Under the pieces are notes generated by a model. That model searched no databases and was not told where the DNA came from. It saw only the letters and a program-made list of their open reading frames with translations. The translations under genes and the position numbers were made by a program. DNA of 44,445 nt from Amycolatopsis thermalba (GTDB lineage Bacteria > Actinomycetota > Actinomycetes > Mycobacteriales > Pseudonocardiaceae): NCBI RefSeq assembly GCF_003385215.1, contig NZ_PQHW01000055.1:1-44445 (forward strand), written 5' to 3'. Shown piece by piece: positions 16,032 to 22,662 of the stretch (its first letter is position 1; every line of letters begins with the position of its first letter).

Positions 16032-16643
16032 ATGACCATCTCGCTGTCCGCCGAACTCTGGCCGGACGTGCAGCCGGACGCGGCGCGGCGGCTGATGCTG
16101 GCCGGAGTCGAGTCCTTCGCCCGCCGCGGCTACCACGCGACCACGACGCGCGACATCGCCGGCGCGGCCGCGATGAGCCCCGCGGCGCTGTACGTGCACT
16201 TCCCGTCCAAGGCCGCGCTGCTGTTCGCCATCAGCAAGAGCGGGCACCAGCAGACGCTCGACCTGGTCGAGGACGTCGCGAAGCGCGCCGACGACCCGAA
16301 GGAGCGGATGCGCCGGATCGTCGCCGACTTCGTCGCCTGGCACGCCCGGCGGCACACCGTGGCGCGCGTCGTGCAGTACGAGCTGCAGGCGCTGCCGGAG
16401 CAGGAGTACCAGGTGGTGGCCGACCTGCGGCGCCGCATCGAGCACCTGGTGCGCGGCGTCATCGAGGAGGGCGTGGCGCAGGGCCAGTTCGTGGTGGCCG
16501 ATGTCAAGACCGCCGCGCGAGCGGTCCTGTCGCTCGGCGTCGACGTGGCGCGCTGGTACACCGAACGCACCGGGAAGACGCCCAAGGCGCTCGGCCGCGA
16601 GTACGGGGATCTCGCGCTGCGCATGCTCGGCGCGCAACCCTGA
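16032..16643 (+). CDS. TetR/AcrR family transcriptional regulator, divergent from the SDR operon
   Basis: 203 residues from ATG 16032, preceded by GGGAGG. The HTH covers roughly residues 15-60 (ESFARRGYHATTTRDIAGAAAM, then YVHFPSK). The C-terminal domain contains VARVVQYELQALPEQEY, a pattern found in KstR/KstR2-like lipid regulators. The gene is divergent from the two-SDR operon, with the TAAGCG dyad between them. The same dyad at fabG extends the predicted regulon. Likely effector: an acyl-CoA. Confidence 0.88.
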   Translation: MTISLSAELWPDVQPDAARRLMLAGVESFARRGYHATTTRDIAGAAAMSPAALYVHFPSKAALLFAISKSGHQQTLDLVEDVAKRADDPKERMRRIVADFVAWHARRHTVARVVQYELQALPEQEYQVVADLRRRIEHLVRGVIEEGVAQGQFVVADVKTAARAVLSLGVDVARWYTERTGKTPKALGREYGDLALRMLGAQP

Positions 16644-17033
16644 CAGCGACGGTGCCACGACGCTCACCGTACCTCACATACTAAGCGGTCGGTAACCTCC
16701 GTCCCCACCTTCGGCACGTCTCAGCACGCCGGCCCGCGAGGCGTGCTCGGCGTCGGCGGCGAGGGTGCGCCGGCAGCGCGTGGTGGACCGGATGGGCCGC
16801 CGTGACCTCGACCGACGCGTGCGGTTCGACGAGCCGGACGAAGAGCGGGAAGGCCACCGAGAAGGGCCGAGCCGCGTCGGTGAGGGTTGCCGCCTCGTCG
16901 GCACAGAGGCAGCGGGAGGTCCGCGCGGGCCGGGAAACGGCGGTACCGCGCGGCGTTACCGGCGCCGGCCGCGCACGTGCGGCCGCCGGCGACGAACCGG
17001 ACGGTGGGTGCGGTTCCTCGCTACCGTCACGGC
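16644..17033. other. 390-bp stretch without a convincing gene
   Basis: It starts with a degenerate relative of the TetR site, TAAGCGGTCGGTAA at 16682-16695, matching 10 of the 12 arm positions of the TAAGCG dyad. From about 16700 to 16900 one minus-strand frame has coding-like third-position GC (a CADEAATLTDAARPF segment) but no recognisable domain and no good start, possibly a gene remnant. The end holds the leaderless promoter of the epoxide hydrolase gene. Confidence 0.4.
17022..17027 (+). promoter_or_regulatory. -10 element implying a leaderless epoxide hydrolase mRNA
   Basis: TACCGT ends 6 bp before ATG 17034, so transcription is expected to start at or next to the A of the start codon. 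No ribosome site precedes the ATG. Confidence 0.5.
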
Positions 17034-18143
17034 ATGAGCGAAATCCGCCCGTTCCACCTCGCCGTCCCGCAGTCCCAGCTCGACGACCTGCACGCCCGCA
17101 TCGACCTGACCCGCTGGCCGGACGAGCTGCCGGGCGTGGGCTGGAGCTACGGCATCCCGCTCGGCTACGTCCAGGAGCTGACCCGGTACTGGCGCACGTC
17201 CTACGACTGGCGCGCGCACGAGCGGCGGCTCAACGAGCTGGGCCAGTTCACCACCGAGATCGACGGGCAACGCATCTACTTCCTGCACGTCCGGGCCGCC
17301 GACGAGGACGCCCTGCCGCTGATCCTCACCCACGGCTGGCCCGGTTCGGTGGTGGAGTTCCTGCCGGTGATCGAGGCGCTGTCGGCGCGGCACCACCTGG
17401 TCATCCCGGCCATCCCCGGCTACGGCTTCTCCGGCCCGACCACCGGCGCCGGCTGGGACGTGGCACGCGTCGCCCGCGCGTTCGCCGAGCTGATGCGCCG
17501 CCTGGGCTACGACCGCTACGGCGCGCAGGGCGGCGACTGGGGCTCGGCGATCTCCCGCCGGCTGGGGATCGACGACGCCGAGCACGTCGCCGGGGTGCAC
17601 GTCAACATGCTCGGCACCGTCCCGTCCGGGAACCCCGCCGAGCTGGACGAGCTGTCCCTGGCCGACAAGGAGCGGCTCGGCCGGCTCGAGCGCTACCAGC
17701 GCGAGCTGTCCGGCTACATGAAACAGCAGTCGACGCGCCCGCAGACCCTGGCCTACGCCCTGCACGACTCCCCCGTCGGCCAGCTCGCCTGGATCGTGGA
17801 GAAGTTCCAGGAGTGGACCGATTCGGGCGAGACCCCGGAGGACGCCGTCGACCGGGACCTGATGCTCACCAACGTGATGATCTACTGGCTGACCGGCACC
17901 GCGGGCTCCTCGGCGCGGCTGTACTACGAATCGGCCCGCAGCCGGGGCAAGCAGCCCGGGCTGGACGTGCCGATGGGGGTGGCGGTGTTCCCGCACGACA
18001 TCGTGCTGCCGGTGCGCCGCCTGGCCGAGCGCGACAACAACATCGTGCACTGGTCGGAATTCGACCGGGGCGGGCACTTCGCCGCGATGGAGGAACCGGA
18101 TCTGTTCGCCGAAGACGTTCTGGAGTTCTTCGGTTCGCTCTAG
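17034..18143 (+). CDS. Epoxide hydrolase (EHN domain, microsomal-like alpha/beta hydrolase)
   Basis: 369 residues. The N-terminal EHN domain begins IRPFHLAVPQSQLDDLHARI. The hydrolase core has the oxyanion motif HGWPGSVVEF, the nucleophile D168 in GAQGGDWGS, and a C-terminal catalytic His H348 in RGGHFAAME. A GYGFSGP segment matches the lid-associated conserved loop of epoxide hydrolases. The enzyme opens epoxides to diols through an Asp-ester intermediate. The gene is followed by the cytosine deaminase gene, whose -10 element overlaps the TAG stop here. Confidence 0.9.
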   Translation: MSEIRPFHLAVPQSQLDDLHARIDLTRWPDELPGVGWSYGIPLGYVQELTRYWRTSYDWRAHERRLNELGQFTTEIDGQRIYFLHVRAADEDALPLILTHGWPGSVVEFLPVIEALSARHHLVIPAIPGYGFSGPTTGAGWDVARVARAFAELMRRLGYDRYGAQGGDWGSAISRRLGIDDAEHVAGVHVNMLGTVPSGNPAELDELSLADKERLGRLERYQRELSGYMKQQSTRPQTLAYALHDSPVGQLAWIVEKFQEWTDSGETPEDAVDRDLMLTNVMIYWLTGTAGSSARLYYESARSRGKQPGLDVPMGVAVFPHDIVLPVRRLAERDNNIVHWSEFDRGGHFAAMEEPDLFAEDVLEFFGSL

Positions 18144-18146
18144 AGT
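18141..18146 (+). promoter_or_regulatory. -10 element implying a leaderless cytosine deaminase mRNA
   Basis: TAGAGT overlaps the stop codon of the epoxide hydrolase gene and ends 7 bp before ATG 18154. It supports that ATG over the in-frame GTG at 18145. Confidence 0.45.
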
Positions 18147-18153
18147 GGGGCGC

Positions 18154-18612
18154 ATGCTCAAACCCGATCCCGGCCGGCTGCTCGCCGTCGCCCGCGAAGA
18201 GGCCCTGCTCGGCAAGTCCGAGGGCGGCGTGCCCATCGGCGCGGCGCTGTTCACTGTGGACGGTGAGCTGCTGGGCCGGGGTCACAACCGGCGCGTGCAG
18301 GACGGCGACCCGTCGATGCACGCCGAGACCGCGGCTTTCCGCAACGCGGGCAGGCGGCCGCACTACCGCGACACGGTGATGGTCACCACACTGTCACCCT
18401 GTTGGTATTGCAGCGGCCTGGTGCGGCAGTTCAGCATCTCCCACGTGGTGATCGGCGAGGCCCGCACCTTCTCCGGTGGCCACGACTGGCTTGCCGGGCT
18501 GGGGGTCGGCATCACGATCCTGGACGACCCCGCGTGCGTCACGCTGATGACGGAGTTCATCGAAGAGCGCCCGGACCTGTGGTTCGAGGACATCGGGGTC
18601 GAGACTTCCTGA
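18154..18612 (+). CDS. Cytosine deaminase, yeast Fcy1 type
   Basis: 152 residues. The zinc site of the cytidine-deaminase superfamily is complete: H56-A-E58 (HAETAAF) and C83-x-x-C86 in TLSPCWYC. The C-terminal FIEERPDLWFEDIG closely follows the end of Saccharomyces cerevisiae Fcy1, which sets this apart from tRNA-adenosine deaminases and from the larger amidohydrolase CodA. It converts cytosine to uracil and ammonia; 5-methylcytosine to thymine is also possible in this family. ATG 18154 is preferred because of the adjacent -10 element and the loss of only three residues against GTG 18145. The oxygenase gene starts 10 bp downstream. Confidence 0.88.
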   Translation: MLKPDPGRLLAVAREEALLGKSEGGVPIGAALFTVDGELLGRGHNRRVQDGDPSMHAETAAFRNAGRRPHYRDTVMVTTLSPCWYCSGLVRQFSISHVVIGEARTFSGGHDWLAGLGVGITILDDPACVTLMTEFIEERPDLWFEDIGVETS

Positions 18613-18622
18613 AGGAGCAGCC

Positions 18623-19582
18623 ATGCCGCCGTCCGTTCCGCTGATCGACCTGACGTCCTGGTTCGACGGTTCCGGCCGCGGCCGGGTGGCCGCCGAGGTG
18701 GACCGCGCGCTGCGCGAGTCCGGTTTCCTGCTGATCACCGGGCACGGCGTGCCGGACGAGCTGCGCGCGCGGGTGCGGTCGCGGGCGCGGGAGTTCTTCG
18801 CCCTGCCGGCCGAGGTCAAGCGGCGGTACGCGGTGACGGTCGGCGGGCGCGGGTGGCTGCCGCCGGGTGTGGAGGCCAACGGCTACGCCGAGGGCACCGA
18901 AACCCCGCCGGACCTCAAGGAGTCCTACTCGGCAGGCGCGGACACCGCGACCGGGATCGCCGAGGTCGACGAGTTCTGGTTCCAGCCCAACGTGTGGCCG
19001 GCGGAGGTCCCGGAGTTCGCCACCGCGTCGCGCGAGTACCTGCGGCGGATGCGGGAGCTGTCGGACGAGCTGCTGACGGTGTTCGCGGCCGCGCTCGGCC
19101 TGCCGTCCGACCACTTCACCCGGCACACCGGGCACCCGACGTACACGTTCAACATCAACTGGTACCCGGCGCTGAACCGGGTCGGCGCGCCGGCGCCGGG
19201 GCAGTTCCGGATCGGGCCGCACACCGACTTCGGCACGGTGACGGTGCTGGACCGGCAGGCCGGGGTGGGCGGGCTGCAGGTCTGCACCAGTGACGGCGAG
19301 TGGGTGGACGCGCCGTACGACCCGGCGGCGTTCACGGTCAACATCGGGGATCTGATGGCACGCTGGACGGGCGACCGCTGGCGCTCGACGCGGCACCGGG
19401 TGCTGCCGCCCTCGGCCGACGCGCCGGAGGAGGACCTGGTGTCGCTCATCTTCTTCTACGAAACCGACCACGACGCGCGGATCACCTCGCTGGCGCCGCC
19501 GCTGGGCCGCACGGCGTACCCGGAGGTCGTGGCGTCGGAGTACCTGCGCGGGAAACTCGACGCGATCACCGTGGCCCCCTGA
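18623..19582 (+). CDS. 2-oxoglutarate/Fe(II)-dependent oxygenase, isopenicillin N synthase family
   Basis: 319 residues, ATG after a GAAGGAG site. The N-terminal DIOX_N-like part contains GFLLITGHGVPDEL; the jelly-roll core carries the facial triad H200 and D202 (GPHTDFGT) and H258 (STRHRVLPP). Such enzymes hydroxylate or oxidise small molecules. With a cytosine deaminase gene 10 bp upstream and a nucleobase permease gene downstream, a pyrimidine base such as thymine is a possible substrate, by analogy with fungal thymine-7-hydroxylase; this is inference only. Amino-acid or secondary-metabolite oxidation is the alternative. Confidence 0.82.
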   Translation: MPPSVPLIDLTSWFDGSGRGRVAAEVDRALRESGFLLITGHGVPDELRARVRSRAREFFALPAEVKRRYAVTVGGRGWLPPGVEANGYAEGTETPPDLKESYSAGADTATGIAEVDEFWFQPNVWPAEVPEFATASREYLRRMRELSDELLTVFAAALGLPSDHFTRHTGHPTYTFNINWYPALNRVGAPAPGQFRIGPHTDFGTVTVLDRQAGVGGLQVCTSDGEWVDAPYDPAAFTVNIGDLMARWTGDRWRSTRHRVLPPSADAPEEDLVSLIFFYETDHDARITSLAPPLGRTAYPEVVASEYLRGKLDAITVAP

Positions 19583-19601
19583 CCCCACTGGGACCAGGGG
19601 G
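19575..19601. terminator. Hairpin between the oxygenase gene and the convergent micro-gene
   Basis: CCCCCTG at 19575-19581 pairs with CAGGGGG at 19595-19601, overlapping the oxygenase TGA. It lies between convergent genes and could serve both. No T-run. Confidence 0.55.
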
Positions 19602-19611
19602 CGCGACGGCG

Positions 19612-19680
19612 TCAGTTGCGGCCGTACTCCCCGCCGCAGTCACAGCAGTTGCCACAGTTGCAGTTGCCCGGTTTCTCCAT
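19612..19680 (-). CDS. 22-residue Cys-rich peptide (metallothionein-like, unknown)
   Basis: ATG 19680 to TGA 19612 encodes 22 residues: MEKPGN, the core CNCGNCCDC at residues 7-15, then GGEYGRN. Five cysteines sit in nine positions with C-x-C, C-C and C-x-C spacings, as in metal-thiolate clusters. A good ribosome site (GAGGAAAGGGA) lies at the normal distance, which a chance ORF would rarely have. It is divergent from the NCS1 permease gene, sharing a 116-bp region with an 11-bp dyad, and convergent with the oxygenase gene. Possible roles: metal binding or sensing, a peptide precursor, or a Cys-codon-rich regulatory ORF. Nothing follows it on its strand to be attenuated. I do not recognise a family. 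Confidence 0.6.
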   Translation of the reverse strand: MEKPGNCNCGNCCDCGGEYGRN

Positions 19681-19749
19681 GGCGTCCCTTTCCTCGGATG
19701 GGGTTCGCAGTCCGGGTCGCGGGGCGGTGCGGGAAAGTTCCGCGGTTCA

Positions 19750-19780
19750 CCCGATGGTGCAACACGGACGCAACATCGGG
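19750..19780. promoter_or_regulatory. Dyad in the divergent region between the Cys-rich peptide and permease genes
   Basis: CCCGATGGTGC and GCAACATCGGG pair at 10 of 11 positions across 9 bp. The right arm ends 4 bp before the permease -10 (TACGGT, 19785-19790). It is placed to control one or both divergent genes. The regulator is unknown. Confidence 0.5.
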
Positions 19781-19784
19781 TGCC

Positions 19785-19790
19785 TACGGT
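19785..19790 (+). promoter_or_regulatory. -10 element implying a leaderless permease mRNA
   Basis: TACGGT ends 6 bp before ATG 19797 and there is no ribosome site. This also fixes the permease start against an upstream in-frame extension to 19698 that covers the dyad. Confidence 0.5.
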
Positions 19791-19796
19791 GCTGCC

Positions 19797-21167
19797 ATGG
19801 CGACCACGGCGGGGCGGAAAACGGGCGGATACGGCGAACAGGTCGTCGCGGTCGAACCGGGCGGTATCGAGCCGGTGGCGGCGGCCGACCGGCACGGCAG
19901 GCCGCGTCAGCTGTTCTGGACGTGGGCCTCGCCGAACCTGGAGTTCGCCACGATCTTCGTCGGGGTGCTGGCAGTGTCGGCGTTCGGGCTGAGTTTCGCG
20001 CAGGCCGTGATCGCGGTGGCGATCGGCAACGGGCTGGGCGCGGTGTCGCACGGCGTGCTGTCCGCGCGCGGGCCGCGGTTCGGGGTGCCGCAGATGGTGT
20101 TGAGCCGCCTGGCGTTCGGCTACCGCGGCAACACGGTGCCGGCGGCGCTGATGTCGGTGACGGCGGGGATCGGCTGGTTCGCGGTCAACAGCGTCAGCGG
20201 GGCGTTCGCGCTCGGCACGCTGACCGGGATGCCGGTGCTGCTGTGCCTGGTGATCGTGGTGGTGCTGCAGATCGGGATCGCGTTCTTCGGGCACAACCTG
20301 GTGCAGGCTTACGAGCGCTGGATCTTCGGGGTGCTGGCGGTGGTGTTCGCGGCCGGGGCGGTGGTCACGTTCGCGCGGGCGTCGCCGGGTGCGGTCGCCG
20401 GAACCGGTGGAGTGGGCGGGTTCCTGCTGACCGTCGGCGCGGCGTTCGGGTACACGGCGGGCTGGAACCCTTACGCCGCGGATTACACGCGATACCTGCC
20501 GGAGTCGGTGAGCGGCCGGGCGGTCGGCTGGGCCGCGGGCGGTGGCCTGTTCGTGGCGACGACGGTGCTGATGGCGACGGGCGCGGCGTCGGCGACCCTG
20601 GGCGGTGGGGAGGGCAGTCCGACCGCGGCGTTCACCGGGCACATGCCGGGCTGGCTGGCCGCGCTGACGCTGCTGGCGATCGCACTCGGGGCGGTGGCCG
20701 CGAACGCGCTCAACGTCTACTCGGGAGCGCTGGCGTTCCTCACGCTGGGCGTGCAGCTGCCGCTGGCGTGGCGGCGGGCGCTGGTGGCGCTCGCGTTCGG
20801 CGTCGTCGGGTTCGTGCTGGCGTGGCTGGGGCTCGCCGACGCGGGGACGGCGTACGAGCACTTCCTGCTGGTGATCGCGTACTGGGTGAGCCCGTGGCTG
20901 GGCGTGGTGTTCGCCGACCAGCTGATGCGGCGCGGGCAGGCGGGGCTGGACCGCCTGCTGTCCGACACCGGGCGGTGGGGGTGGCCGGGGCTGGTGGCGT
21001 TCCTGGTCGCGGCGGTGGTGTCGATCGTGTTGTTCGCGAACCAGACGCTGTACGCGGGGCCGGTGCCGCGGGCGGTGCCGGCGGTGGGCGACGTGACGTG
21101 TTTCGCCGGCTTCGGCTTGGCGGCCGGGCTCTACGCGGTGCTGGGCCGCCGCTGGGTGCGTGGCTGA
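19797..21167 (+). CDS. NCS1 family purine/cytosine permease
   Basis: 456 residues, about 12 membrane helices. The N-terminal cytoplasmic part is followed by the NCS1 signature LFWTWASPNLEFATIFVG at the start of helix 1, a RGPRFGVPQMVLSR loop, and AGWNPYAADYTRYLP in the substrate-site region of helix 6. This is the CodB/PucI/Mhp1 superfamily of proton- or sodium-coupled importers of nucleobases and related heterocycles. The cytosine deaminase and oxygenase genes upstream suggest cytosine or a methylated pyrimidine as cargo. It is convergent with the nitroreductase remnant 3 bp away. Confidence 0.88.
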   Translation: MATTAGRKTGGYGEQVVAVEPGGIEPVAAADRHGRPRQLFWTWASPNLEFATIFVGVLAVSAFGLSFAQAVIAVAIGNGLGAVSHGVLSARGPRFGVPQMVLSRLAFGYRGNTVPAALMSVTAGIGWFAVNSVSGAFALGTLTGMPVLLCLVIVVVLQIGIAFFGHNLVQAYERWIFGVLAVVFAAGAVVTFARASPGAVAGTGGVGGFLLTVGAAFGYTAGWNPYAADYTRYLPESVSGRAVGWAAGGGLFVATTVLMATGAASATLGGGEGSPTAAFTGHMPGWLAALTLLAIALGAVAANALNVYSGALAFLTLGVQLPLAWRRALVALAFGVVGFVLAWLGLADAGTAYEHFLLVIAYWVSPWLGVVFADQLMRRGQAGLDRLLSDTGRWGWPGLVAFLVAAVVSIVLFANQTLYAGPVPRAVPAVGDVTCFAGFGLAAGLYAVLGRRWVRG

Positions 21168-21170
21168 GGC

Positions 21171-21599
21171 TCACCAGCGGTCCCAGTGCAGGACCTCGCC
21201 GCGGCCGATGCGGGGCGCGGGGCGGAAGTCGGTGCCGAGCGTGAAGGCGAGCGGGATCAGCGCGGCCAGCATGATCTCGTCGTGCGGCACGCCGAGGGTG
21301 GCGGCGAGTTCCTTCTCCAGCGGCGCGTGCGCGGTGGTCCAGACCGTGCCGAGGCCGCGGTTGCGACCGGTCGGGACCTGGGTGGCGAGGTCGGCGCACT
21401 CCTCGATGAGGCGCCGCGGGACGGACCGGGTGACGTCGAGGCGCTTGCACACGGCGCGGGTGGTGGACAGGATTTCGTCGGCAGATTGATCACGGGACCG
21501 ATCAGCCCGGGCAAGCCGGGCCGGACAACGGTCGGCCCGTGAGATCCGGGCCTGCTCGAGCACGCCGAGAATCCCGCGTGAGCGCGGACCTTCCGCCAC
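21171..21599 (-). pseudogene. Internally deleted nitroreductase-family remnant
   Basis: The frame codes for 142 residues. From about 21479 it reads like the start of a nitroreductase (EILSTTRAVCKRLDVTRSVPRRL, then ATQVPTGRN in parts). It then jumps directly to the family's C-terminal end (GLGTVWTTAH, the AALIPLAF region, and the terminal VLHWDRW). The roughly 100-120 central residues that form most of the FMN site and dimer core are missing, with the reading frame kept. The 40 residues before 21479 are Arg-rich and unlike the family, so no true start is evident. Most likely a decayed gene; a short functional derivative is less likely. Confidence 0.6.
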
Positions 21600-21641
21600 G
21601 GGCCCGCAGCCAGGCAGGGCCGTCGTGTGGCCCAGGCATCG

Positions 21642-21663
21642 GGCCCGGCACCGGCGCCGGGCC
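21642..21663. terminator. GC hairpin downstream of the small hypothetical gene
   Basis: GGCCCGGC-ACCGGC-GCCGGGCC, a perfect 8-bp stem 20 bp after the stop of the minus-strand gene at 21683. No T-run. Confidence 0.4.
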
Positions 21664-21682
21664 GAGGTGAGCCGGCGGTGCG

Positions 21683-21943
21683 TCAGGCCACGTGGCCCAC
21701 CGCGGGCGCCAGCACGGCCTGCCCGGCCTCGGTCAGGACCGCGGGCACCAGGCGCTCCCCGGTGCGCGCCGGGCGGATGTAGCCGCCGTGCGCGAGGGCG
21801 TGCGCGGCCATCTGGTCGCAGCAGGCGACTCCGTCGATGAAAAGGTCCGGCTCGACGCTCGACGACATCACGGCGCGGCCCTGGGCCACCGCTCGCAACA
21901 TCGCCATCGCACGATGGGACAGCTCTTCACCTGTACCGGACAC
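21683..21943 (-). CDS. Small hypothetical protein of actinobacterial type
   Basis: 86 residues from GTG 21943, with a G-rich ribosome site (AAGGGGG) upstream. It contains an N-terminal helix (ELSHRAMAMLRAVAQGRA), then DLFIDGVACCDQMAAHALAH with adjacent cysteines, and a C-terminal LTEAGQAVLA helix like the wing end of a small winged-helix protein. I believe similar small proteins occur in Pseudonocardiaceae, but I cannot assign a family or function. It stands alone, with a promoter-like AT-richer stretch upstream (21960-22015). Confidence 0.6.
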   Translation of the reverse strand: MSGTGEELSHRAMAMLRAVAQGRAVMSSSVEPDLFIDGVACCDQMAAHALAHGGYIRPARTGERLVPAVLTEAGQAVLAPAVGHVA

Positions 21944-22034
21944 CGGGATCTACCCCCTTGCCTCGTCACCTGCTGTTGCCTCTGTTATCGCACACTGGTC
22001 CATTAGTGTTAACGACCGGTCCCCCGACACGCCG

Positions 22035-22649
22035 TCAGCCACCCACCGAGGTGACCTCGGGCTCGGGCAGCGCGGGGCCCAGCACCCGGGCCCACTGGCG
22101 GATGATCCGGCGCCGCCGGGTGGTGTCGTCGGCCAGCAGGTTCGCCAGGCCGAGCCCGCGCGCGAGGTCGAGGGTCGACTGGACCAGCTCCCGCACCCCG
22201 GGCCGCGTCTCCTCCACCCCGAGCAGGTCGACCGCCAGCCGGTGCGCCTCCCGCCCGACCTTCGCCTGCAGCGGCACCAGCACGGTGCGCAACGACTCGT
22301 CGCTGGAGGCCGCCACCCACAGGTGCAGCGCGGCGCGGAACATGGGGCCGGTGTAGAGGTTGAGCAGCATGTCGACCACCGGTTCGATGCGGGACCGCCC
22401 GGACGGCAGCCCCTCGGCGCCGCGGCGCATCTCCGCGATCTGCACCTCGCCGACGTACTCGACCGCGGCCGTGACCAGGTCCTCCCGCGTCGGGAAGTGG
22501 TGCTGGGCGGCCCCGCGCGAGACCCCCGCGCGCTGCGCGATCAGCGCGACCGTGGTGCCGGCCCACCCGACCTCGCCGATGCAGTCCACGGCTGCCTCGA
22601 TGAGCTTGCGGCGGGTGGTCCGGCTGCGCTCCTGGCGGGGCTCCGGCAC
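22035..22649 (-). CDS. TetR/AcrR family regulator, last gene of the acyl-CoA carboxylase operon
   Basis: 204 residues from GTG 22649, with GGGAGG 8 bp upstream. The HTH runs from about residue 12 to 58 (RRKLIEAAVDCIGEVGWAGTT, then AQHHFPTREDL). It lies 13 bp after the stop of the acyl-CoA dehydrogenase gene and is on the same strand, so it is probably transcribed with the operon. The natural candidate site for its product is the perfect dyad at the operon promoter (31062-31079), giving a negative feedback loop. Confidence 0.86.
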   Translation of the reverse strand: MPEPRQERSRTTRRKLIEAAVDCIGEVGWAGTTVALIAQRAGVSRGAAQHHFPTREDLVTAAVEYVGEVQIAEMRRGAEGLPSGRSRIEPVVDMLLNLYTGPMFRAALHLWVAASSDESLRTVLVPLQAKVGREAHRLAVDLLGVEETRPGVRELVQSTLDLARGLGLANLLADDTTRRRRIIRQWARVLGPALPEPEVTSVGG

Positions 22650-22662
22650 CTTCGGTTCCTCC

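Noticed and set aside
16674-16904. 76-codon minus-strand ORF after the TetR gene
   Set aside because: Arg/Ser-rich translation with no family pattern; a different frame there has better coding composition but no start, so only a possible remnant is noted.
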